5,374 bases of DNA from Acidobacteriota bacterium (lineage in GTDB: Bacteria; Acidobacteriota; Blastocatellia; RBC074): the NCBI GenBank assembly GCA_013140935.1, contig JABFSD010000958.1:1-5374 (forward strand). The letters are read 5' to 3'. The position numbers and the translations under genes were made by a program. The notes under the pieces are model-generated. The model saw only the letters and a program-made list of their open reading frames with translations. It had not been told where the DNA came from and searched no databases. This document shows positions 1 through 4,069 of this stretch, piece by piece; the stretch's first letter is position 1; each line of letters starts with the position of its first letter.

Positions 1-415
1 CCGCGACGCGCCGTTGCAAGGGATAGGAAAGATTTTCCGGCGGCAACTGCAACTGCGCATCCAGCGGATGCAGACTCTCCTGCCCGCGTCCGCCGTAGCC
101 CTGACGCTTCAGCGTGACGACGCCAAACAGCGTTTTGAAAGAGCGTGTCTGTTTACGCTGATGTGTATGCGCCAAGCCAATGGCATCTACCACGGGTTCG
201 GAGACGCCACCGGGACCGCGTTCTTCCAGATGGGCCTGGAGCAGACGGCGTAATAATTCACGCCCTTCTGTTGCCAGTAATTCCTCCAACTGGCTGTGCG
301 TCATTTGCTGGGCGGGCGCAGAACGCAGGGTAGTAATGATAGAATCACAATGCTCCTGCGCTAACTCATAGGCATCCGCCTTCGTCAACGCGGGAGCGGC
401 AGCTAAAGCTGTCAT
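1..415 (-). CDS. ISKra4-family transposase, N-terminal part (runs off the left edge)
   Basis: Reading the minus strand from the ATG at 415-413 gives 138 open codons with no stop before the window edge, beginning MTALAAAPALTKADAYELAQ. The segment 'GRELLRRLLQAHLEERGPG' (about residues 52-70) and the later 'SLHPLDAQLQLPPENLSYPL' with 'QRRVA' are hallmarks of the N-terminal region of ISKra4-family transposases, where the usual form is close to SLHPLDAxLNLPPERYS..LRRRVA. An intermediate stretch, TLFGVVTLKRQGYGGRGQ, also fits the family (usually xxFGxVxxxRxxYxxxG). The catalytic DDE core lies further downstream, outside the window, so intactness cannot be judged. The start is supported by AAAGGA 9 nt upstream. 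In the cell this would be the DNA-cutting and strand-transfer enzyme of an insertion sequence. Its presence fits the broken-gene character of this end of the window. The family call rests on remembered motifs, not on a search. Confidence 0.88.
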   Translation of the reverse strand, partial: MTALAAAPALTKADAYELAQEHCDSIITTLRSAPAQQMTHSQLEELLATEGRELLRRLLQAHLEERGPGGVSEPVVDAIGLAHTHQRKQTRSFKTLFGVVTLKRQGYGGRGQESLHPLDAQLQLPPENLSYPLQRRVA

Positions 416-480
416 AGAGCGGGTTCCTTTCGTGAGATATGGTTTTTTGCAACTCATATCTACCACGCAGAACCCGCTCT
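416..480. repeat. 65-bp interrupted palindrome immediately upstream of the transposase start
   Basis: An 11-bp arm agagcgggttc (416-426) is the exact inverse of gaacccgctct (470-480). Inside it, cgtg (431-434) pairs with cacg (464-467), and agatatg (435-441) pairs with catatct (455-461). The centre is a 13-nt loop (442-454). The structure directly abuts the transposase start codon at 415 and includes part of its Shine-Dalgarno. It may be a subterminal structure at the end of the insertion sequence, a binding site for the transposase, or an mRNA hairpin controlling translation. The true IS end cannot be placed from one side: no second terminal repeat or target duplication is visible. Confidence 0.7.
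425..430 (-). promoter_or_regulatory. Ribosome binding site of the transposase gene, partly inside a stem
   Basis: The minus strand reads AAAGGA, then nine nucleotides, then ATG. The last two bases of this Shine-Dalgarno (425-426) belong to the 11-bp stem arm 416-426. A transcript that includes the opposite arm (470-480) could therefore fold over the region between the Shine-Dalgarno and the start codon. Confidence 0.5.
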
Positions 481-607
481 GCCACTCGCGTTTCCGGCTA
501 AGTCGCTGATTCTTCAGGGACTGGTCGTCGTTCTAAAAGAGCCGCACCCAATTCAATATGCCTAATTAAACCTTATAAACAGAGACGATTTTAATAACGT
601 CAATCAG

Positions 608-629
608 CTTGAACATGACTTGAACATGA
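608..629 (+). repeat. Perfect tandem duplication of an 11-bp unit
   Basis: The unit cttgaacatga occurs at 608-618 and again at 619-629. It lies in the 190-bp stretch (481-670) between the insertion-sequence end and the CoxM-like remnant, where no gene was recognised. The part around 540-600 is noticeably more AT-rich than its surroundings. The duplication is short and may be a replication-slippage product without function. Confidence 0.6.
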
Positions 630-670
630 AAAGACTGCAAGCTTGTCCGAGCGAGAGTTTGTCGTTTGGT

Positions 671-883
671 TCAAGAATCGTAACTTTTGAATGCGTTAGC
701 TGCCGCCTGCAACGCATGTCCCGCATACACTCGCGCCACATTCCGCCGATACTCGCCCGAAGCGTGAATATCTTCCATCGCATCGCTCGCATCGGCTTCA
801 GCCTGCGCCGTTGCCGCTTTGATCGTAGCCACGTCGTGCGTTTGTCCCATAAACGCACTATCGACCGCAACGGCTCGTAGACT
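671..883 (-). pseudogene. C-terminal remnant of a CO/xanthine dehydrogenase FAD-binding subunit (CoxM/CutM type)
   Basis: The minus strand has an open frame ending at a TGA (673-671). Its last 70 residues run from SLRAVAVDSAFMGQ through EDIHASGEYRRNVARVYAG to HALQAAANAFKSYDS. The 'DIHASGEYRR..ARVYAxxAL' block is characteristic of the C-terminal domain (CO dehydrogenase flavoprotein C-terminal) of medium subunits of molybdenum hydroxylases, which bind FAD and pass electrons between the [2Fe-2S] and molybdopterin subunits. Those subunits are normally near 270-330 residues. Here only about 70 residues match, and the sequence upstream (884-968) has no recognisable family signal and no start of its own. 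No small [2Fe-2S] or large molybdopterin subunit gene lies next to it. It is therefore read as a truncated, non-functional remnant. The upstream boundary is approximate. Confidence 0.65.
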
Positions 884-968
884 TTGGGCGCGAGGCCGTT
901 GACGGACTACGCGGGCGGATTGGCAGGTCGTGCCGTTTCGATTCAAGCATTCGCGTTGCAATTCTTTT

Positions 969-1017
969 CAAGCTCCAGCGGAGCGAAACGTGGCCGATGT
1001 CGCTCCGCTGGAGCTTG
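969..1017. repeat. Perfect 18-bp inverted repeat with self-palindromic arms (REP/MITE-like hairpin)
   Basis: Positions 969-986 (caagctccagcggagcga) are the exact reverse complement of 1000-1017, separated by a 13-nt loop (987-999). Each arm also contains its own small palindrome: gctcc-agc-ggagc at 972-984 and gctcc-gct-ggagc at 1002-1014. The strand can thus form either one long stem or two short hairpins. Neither side carries a clear T-run, so it is not a textbook intrinsic terminator, although it lies about 85 bp beyond the last open frame of the minus-strand gene cluster and could still stop or stabilise its transcript. A dispersed palindromic repeat is the favoured reading; only one copy is in the window. 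Confidence 0.75.
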
Positions 1018-1101
1018 GGGAATGTGACTGCGCGTATCTATAAACATGCCGCGCCGCTGGCGCTCAAACCATCGTGGATGAATGAGGCGCACGCGACGAA
1101 C

Positions 1102-1335
1102 TCACTTCGACAGGCAACGATTCAACGTAGCCACCAACCGCCGAAAGTGCGGCAGATGTTGTTGCAACGTCGCCGGATCGAGCGTCGCCAACACCGCGAA
1201 CGACTTCTTCCCTTTGGCGTAGCTCCGGTCTCTGCCGCAATTTCTCGTCGCGTGTTCCAACGCCTGTTGCACTTCGCGGCGGCCTCTGGCTTCGAGATTG
1301 GCGGCGGCAGCAAGGCGCTTTCGAAGGTAGGGCAT
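1102..1335 (-). pseudogene. Truncated duplicate of the DUF4276 gene (C-terminal third)
   Basis: From residue 13 (NLEARGRREVQQ...) to the end, this frame matches the C-terminus of the intact DUF4276 protein at 2237-2860, with a single substitution (R for H) before the tail. The tail is ...RCLSK instead of ...RCLA. Upstream of NLEARG a one-base deletion has changed the frame: the family-like text continues in the neighbouring frame (ESALLPP, around 1300-1327) and then stops. The N-terminal TOPRIM-like acidic motifs of the parent are absent, so the ancestral enzymatic function cannot remain. An ATG at 1335-1333, preceded by GGAGAG with 5-nt spacing and 23 nt after the stop of the PIN gene, would allow a 77-residue peptide to be made. 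Whether it is translated is unknown. Confidence 0.8.
1111..1320 (+). repeat. Direct repeat, copy A (about 210 bp), partner at 2243-2453
   Basis: Aligned by eye with 2243-2453, this segment has nine scattered substitutions over 188 positions, followed by one single-base deletion and two or three further differences near 1299-1303, giving roughly 95% identity. Both copies lie in the same orientation, on either side of the antitoxin-toxin pair. The repeat covers the 3' end of the DUF4276 coding sequence almost exactly to its stop codon and does not continue into flanking DNA on that side. Confidence 0.92.
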
Positions 1336-1340
1336 AGCAA

Positions 1341-1346
1341 CTCTCC
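1341..1346 (-). promoter_or_regulatory. Possible ribosome binding site for the 77-codon DUF4276 remnant
   Basis: The minus strand reads GGAGAG, five nucleotides, then ATG (1335-1333). It sits between the stop of the PIN gene (1359) and the remnant frame. The match is good enough to make translation possible, but it may be fortuitous. Confidence 0.35.
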
Positions 1347-1358
1347 GCGTTGTAGCAG

Positions 1359-1775
1359 TCACCAAAATTCAACTGATAGGTCAGGAATGCGTTCAAAGTC
1401 ACGACGATTGCGCGTGACGAGCGTGACGTTGTAAGCAATACAAATGGCGGCAATACGTAAATCATGCGTCGCCACGCGAATCTTTTGCTTTCGCCACTCC
1501 TGAAACTGGTGGTCGGCGGCCACCGTGTAAGAAAGAATAGCGTAGCCGCGCATCTCATCAACTGTTCTCACAAAAATATCGTAGGCTTCAGTTAGGCTGA
1601 CCTTGGCTTTTCCTGCTTCCGCTTGGCGAATGACATTCAATCTGCCCCGCAGCGCCTCTTCGATCACGATGGCTGGCACGGCTTGTTCTTCCGGCGGAAT
1701 CAAATTGGCGCGCGCCAGGAAAACCGGATTGTCCTTCCAGATTTCCCGCAGGATATTCGAGTCGAAAGCAATCAT
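1359..1775 (-). CDS. VapC-family PIN-domain toxin (type II toxin-antitoxin system)
   Basis: The 138-residue protein has the size and motif order of a VapC ribonuclease. It shows an N-terminal DSNIL with acidic D5, EEALRGRLN with E39/E40 in the second-acid position, THDLRIAAICIA with D105, and TRNRRDFERIPDL with D126 near the C-terminus. These four acidic positions would hold the Mg2+ ions used to cut RNA, and known VapC toxins target tRNA or rRNA in the cytoplasm. The RLNVIRQAEAGK and WRKQKIRVATHDLRIAA blocks match a subgroup common in Cyanobacteria and Acidobacteria. The ATG at 1775 overlaps the antitoxin stop codon as ATGA and has no strong Shine-Dalgarno, so translation is probably coupled to the antitoxin. 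All expected acidic residues are present, so an active enzyme is likely; its RNA target cannot be told from sequence. Confidence 0.9.
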   Translation of the reverse strand: MIAFDSNILREIWKDNPVFLARANLIPPEEQAVPAIVIEEALRGRLNVIRQAEAGKAKVSLTEAYDIFVRTVDEMRGYAILSYTVAADHQFQEWRKQKIRVATHDLRIAAICIAYNVTLVTRNRRDFERIPDLSVEFW

Positions 1776-2176
1776 AAGCTGTCTCGGTCAGCATCCCGTG
1801 AGCGATAAATTTCTCCGACCATCTCGCGCAGCGTCGGGTCATCGGCAAACGCGCCCGCTTGCTCAGAGACGCCCTGTAATCCGTCTTCGGGATCAAATGA
1901 CAAGCTGTCTCGATCAGCGTCACGCAAGCGATAGGCTTCATCAAAAATGTCATCCAGCGTAGGGTCGTCAGCAAAGGCGCCTGCCGAAGCGGTGATGCCT
2001 CGTGGCTTGATTTCGATGGAAAGCAATTCACCCTTTGCCACACGCTGATCAACCTTGGCTCTGAGCGCGGCAATCGCACCTTCCCGCGTCGCCTCAATGA
2101 CACTGACATTCGGTACGCCCGCCAACGTCGCGGTGAAATGTCCGTTTTGTGCTTCAACGTAAATAGGCCAATTCAT
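1772..2176 (-). CDS. HicB-like antitoxin with a duplicated C-terminal toxin-binding segment
   Basis: The 134-residue protein starts MNWPIYVEAQNGHFTATLAG. The first 55 or so residues have the short beta-beta-alpha pattern of a HicB-like domain (YVEAQNGHFTATLAGVPNVSVIEATREGAIAALRA). The rest holds two copies of a 28-residue segment, at residues 65-92 and 107-134. Each begins AGAFADDPTL and ends RDADRDSL. Antitoxins of this kind next to VapC usually end in a single motif like AGxFxDDPxFDEVLxxIxxYR, thought to wrap the PIN toxin and block its active site. The gene has a strong Shine-Dalgarno (AAGGAG, 7 nt from ATG) and overlaps the toxin start by 4 bp. A role as the labile neutraliser and possible autoregulator of the pair is inferred from position and family. 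No clear DNA-binding helix-turn-helix or ribbon-helix-helix was recognised. Confidence 0.8.
   Translation of the reverse strand: MNWPIYVEAQNGHFTATLAGVPNVSVIEATREGAIAALRAKVDQRVAKGELLSIEIKPRGITASAGAFADDPTLDDIFDEAYRLRDADRDSLSFDPEDGLQGVSEQAGAFADDPTLREMVGEIYRSRDADRDSL
1775..1858 (-). repeat. Second copy of the antitoxin C-terminal repeat (residues 107-134)
   Basis: It encodes AGAFADDPTL, a variable middle (REMVGEIYRS) and RDADRDSL. It pairs with 1901-1984 at a period of 126 bp (42 codons). Identity to the first copy is 21 of 28 residues, with all but three of the ten middle residues changed. Confidence 0.85.
1901..1984 (-). repeat. First copy of the antitoxin C-terminal repeat (residues 65-92)
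   Basis: It encodes AGAFADDPTL, the middle DDIFDEAYRL and RDADRDSL. The 14-residue linker to the second copy (SFDPEDGLQGVSEQ) is acidic and looks flexible. The middle of this copy (DDIFDEAYR) is closer to the usual DExxxxIxxYR-type motif than that of the second copy. Confidence 0.85.
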
Positions 2177-2183
2177 AACTTAA

Positions 2184-2189
2184 CTCCTT
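2184..2189 (-). promoter_or_regulatory. Strong ribosome binding site of the antitoxin gene
   Basis: The minus strand reads AAGGAG, seven nucleotides, then the ATG at 2176. It is among the best Shine-Dalgarno matches in the window and fixes the antitoxin start. A strong antitoxin site beside a toxin start without one fits the usual need for antitoxin excess. Confidence 0.8.
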
Positions 2190-2195
2190 GCTGCC

Positions 2196-2224
2196 ATTTT
2201 ATGACTCACGCTGACGGCTCACAA
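2196..2224 (-). promoter_or_regulatory. Candidate sigma-70-type promoter for the antitoxin-toxin pair
   Basis: On the minus strand TTGTGA (2224-2219) and TAAAAT (2201-2196) are separated by 17 bp, matching TTGACA/TATAAT at 4 of 6 and 5 of 6 positions. A start site near 2189 would give a very short leader ending at the Shine-Dalgarno. The region lies in the 60-bp gap after the DUF4276 stop, so the pair could be transcribed independently of the upstream genes. A direct CTCAC repeat (plus strand, around 2204-2222) overlaps the spacer and could be part of an operator, but this is weak. Confidence 0.4.
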
Positions 2225-2236
2225 TCAGCAACCTTC

Positions 2237-2860
2237 TCACGCCAAGCAACGATTCAACGTCGCCACTAACCGCCGAAAGTGCGGCAAATGCTGTTGCAAC
2301 GTCGCCGGATCAAGCGTCGCCAACACCGCAAACGACTTCTTCCCTTTGGCGTAGCTCCGGTCTCTGCCGCAATTTCTCGTCGCGTGTTCCAACGCCTGTT
2401 GCACTTCGTGGCGGCCTCTGGCTTCGAGGTTGAGCAGCGGCAGCAAGGCGCTTGCTTGCAAGGCGCTGCCGAAGAATCTTTTCACTGCCGCTTGATCGGC
2501 CATCACCCACGTTTCCATGCAAGTCGCCATCAACTGCGCCTGATCGTTGACGGCGCGCGCAGGACGTTCCCAGCCATCACGCTTTTTCAAATGCTTCCAC
2601 GCGGTGTCGCTGTCAGGGTTTTCATCGGGGTTGGCTACAGGGTCTTCGCTATCAACTAACAGCAAAGCATATTCGCTGCGTCGGTTAAGCAAATCGGTCT
2701 TGAAAGATTCGTAAGCAGCGCGACGACCGCCGCGCGGCACAATCGCCGGGCTTCGTCCCGTGAATCCGGCGCGGTTAATCAAAGTGCTGAAACTCTTACG
2801 ACACTGTGCTTGCAACTGCTTGGTGTCGCCTCCACCCTCGACATAGATTGTCACTCTCAC
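2237..2860 (-). CDS. DUF4276 family protein, TOPRIM-like partner of the AAA ATPase
   Basis: The 207-residue protein opens RVTIYVEGGGDTK, with a conserved glutamate (E8) after a hydrophobic strand, followed by YALLLVDSEDP (residues 64-74) with D70, E72 and D73. This Glu plus Asp-x-Glu/Asp arrangement is that of TOPRIM-type metal-binding folds, and the layout (with CMETWVMAD at 114-122) fits DUF4276. Such proteins are commonly encoded next to ATPases and may act as the nuclease or effector; activity is inferred, not shown. The GTG start (2860-2858) overlaps the ATPase stop as GTGA and follows GGGAGG at 9-nt spacing, so the two genes are translationally coupled. The last 70 residues are duplicated at 1102-1320. 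A GTG two codons later is an alternative start. Confidence in DUF4276 is fairly high; a defence role is less certain. Confidence 0.8.
   Translation of the reverse strand: MRVTIYVEGGGDTKQLQAQCRKSFSTLINRAGFTGRSPAIVPRGGRRAAYESFKTDLLNRRSEYALLLVDSEDPVANPDENPDSDTAWKHLKKRDGWERPARAVNDQAQLMATCMETWVMADQAAVKRFFGSALQASALLPLLNLEARGRHEVQQALEHATRNCGRDRSYAKGKKSFAVLATLDPATLQQHLPHFRRLVATLNRCLA
2243..2453 (+). repeat. Direct repeat, copy B (about 211 bp), inside the intact DUF4276 gene
   Basis: This is the intact-gene partner of 1111-1320 in the same orientation. It encodes the C-terminal part of the DUF4276 protein. Next to its upstream end a second small direct repeat, caaggcgct, occurs twice (2444-2452 and 2459-2467). 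The truncated copy may have lost the DNA between these two by slippage, since its sequence passes from caaggcgct to a cgaag that also follows the second occurrence. Confidence 0.92.
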
Positions 2861-4065
2861 CAGCGCACACCTCCCAATTGCCCGCTCGTCCAGAGTTCAC
2901 CCAAGCGATACGTTTCCAACCAAACCGCCATCTCTTGTTCATCGAGCCGCTTCATTTCGGTTTGCCCTTCGTATTTTTCGAAAACCACAATCACTTCAGG
3001 CCGCTCGTTCATGGCGTCTACCAAATAATCCGAATGAGTCGTCACGATGAGTTGCGTGCGCTGAGATGCGATGATCAACAGTTCAGCAATTTTGTGCAGA
3101 ATGTCGGGATGGATGCCGAGCTCCGGCTCTTCCAAACAAATCAACGGCGGCGGATTGGGGTCGCACAGAATCGCCAGCAAACACAGATAACGCAGCGTGC
3201 CGTCAGACAAGCGCGTAGCGGGAATCGTAAAGTCGCCTTCGGTGAGAAACACCTGCACCGTACCGCCTTCGACAATCAGATCGAAGTCCGTAATGCCGTG
3301 ATACAACTCTTTCAGTGCATCCAACAGCGCCAGCTTGGTTTGCGGGTCGCGGCGCAAACGGTTGAGTACCAAGCCGAGATTGGAACAATCCTCTTCCAAC
3401 CAATGATTACGCATATCGGCAGGCTGCGGATGGCGAAAGACAGTCTTCGTACCCAACGTCCATTCGCGGTAAATGCGAATTTTTTCGTAAGCGTTCAGCA
3501 ACTGCGCGAACACCGGATAATGATCGGGGTCTTGCCGTTGCGTGAGGATGGAGCGGTAGCGTTCAAGACTTTCGGGCGCCAGCGGCGTGACGCCGTTGCC
3601 GTGCGGCGCAATCACCGGCGCTCCGTTTTGATAGCGATAATAAAACGTCTCGTGCGGCGCGGCTTCGTCTTCGATACGTTCGTCTTGCAGCGCAAATGGC
3701 TCGTTTGCATTGAAGGCCAGCGAGTGGCGAATGGGTGAAATCGGATGGTCAATGACCGCCTCAATGCTGGCCGTACCTTCAGGATTGCCTTTCCAAATCC
3801 ATTCCCTGACGCCGCCACCGCGTCGCGTGACTTGCGACAGATCGCCTTTGGCCGCGCGCAATAAAGCAATCGCCTCGATCAAATTCGACTTGCCTGAACC
3901 GTTCGGCCCAATCAATACATTCAAGCCGCGCAATGGAATCGGCTCCGTTTGCGGGCCGAACGAAAGGATATTGCGCAGCGTGATTTCGCGGATCAGTACC
4001 TTTTCTTCAACAGGTGCTTCCGGTTCAGCGACAACGGATTGTTCGGGTTGGGTTAGCACTTCCAT
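2857..4065 (-). CDS. ABC/SMC-like AAA family ATPase (RecF/OLD-like, AAA_21 type)
   Basis: The 402-residue protein carries a complete ABC-type ATPase. After REITLRNILSFG (residues 26-37) comes Walker A GPNGSGKSN (53-61), then a ~225-residue insert region, an ABC-signature-like LSDGTLRYL (286-294), Walker B LICLEEPELGIHP (308-320) and a switch histidine in TTHSDYLVD (342-350). It ends LGELWTSGQLGGVRW, typical of stand-alone ATPases of this group. It should bind and hydrolyse ATP as a dimer in the cytoplasm; no nuclease domain is fused, and the coupled DUF4276 protein probably supplies that role. The ATG at 4065 is preferred: it is 4 nt after the previous stop. A TTG at 4086 would overlap that gene by 17 bp. 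No Shine-Dalgarno is seen at either, which suggests coupling to the upstream gene. The first 22 residues (acidic, with several prolines) look unstructured. DNA repair is the alternative to defence. Confidence 0.88.
   Translation of the reverse strand: MEVLTQPEQSVVAEPEAPVEEKVLIREITLRNILSFGPQTEPIPLRGLNVLIGPNGSGKSNLIEAIALLRAAKGDLSQVTRRGGGVREWIWKGNPEGTASIEAVIDHPISPIRHSLAFNANEPFALQDERIEDEAAPHETFYYRYQNGAPVIAPHGNGVTPLAPESLERYRSILTQRQDPDHYPVFAQLLNAYEKIRIYREWTLGTKTVFRHPQPADMRNHWLEEDCSNLGLVLNRLRRDPQTKLALLDALKELYHGITDFDLIVEGGTVQVFLTEGDFTIPATRLSDGTLRYLCLLAILCDPNPPPLICLEEPELGIHPDILHKIAELLIIASQRTQLIVTTHSDYLVDAMNERPEVIVVFEKYEGQTEMKRLDEQEMAVWLETYRLGELWTSGQLGGVRW
2870..2875 (-). promoter_or_regulatory. Ribosome binding site deciding the GTG start of the DUF4276 gene
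   Basis: GGGAGG on the minus strand lies 9 nt before the GTG at 2860, inside the last codons of the ATPase gene (the GGVRW end). It supports the GTG start even though that start overlaps the ATPase stop. Confidence 0.7.
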
Positions 4066-4069
4066 AGCG

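Noticed and set aside
14..253. Short plus-strand frames in the first 370 bases
   Set aside because: They are antisense to the ISKra4-type transposase frame, which has recognisable family motifs.
969..1017. The 18-bp hairpin as an intrinsic transcription terminator
   Set aside because: No run of T follows the stem in either direction, so it does not meet the standard pattern; weak termination cannot be excluded.
997..1434. A 145-codon plus-strand frame across the DUF4276 remnant
   Set aside because: It is the antisense shadow of the repeat; the same shadow appears over the second copy at 2279-2659.
1064..1561. A 165-codon minus-strand frame overlapping the PIN gene and the DUF4276 remnant
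   Set aside because: It is in a different frame from both the PIN domain and the remnant and gives a low-complexity basic protein without motifs.
1111..2453. The two direct repeats as part of a CRISPR array
   Set aside because: There are only two copies, they are over 200 bp long, and they are protein-coding.
2806..3738. A 310-codon open frame on the plus strand opposite the ATPase and DUF4276 genes
   Set aside because: It lies almost wholly antisense to a gene with intact ATPase motifs, has no recognisable domain, and its composition is that expected of an antisense shadow of GC-rich coding DNA.
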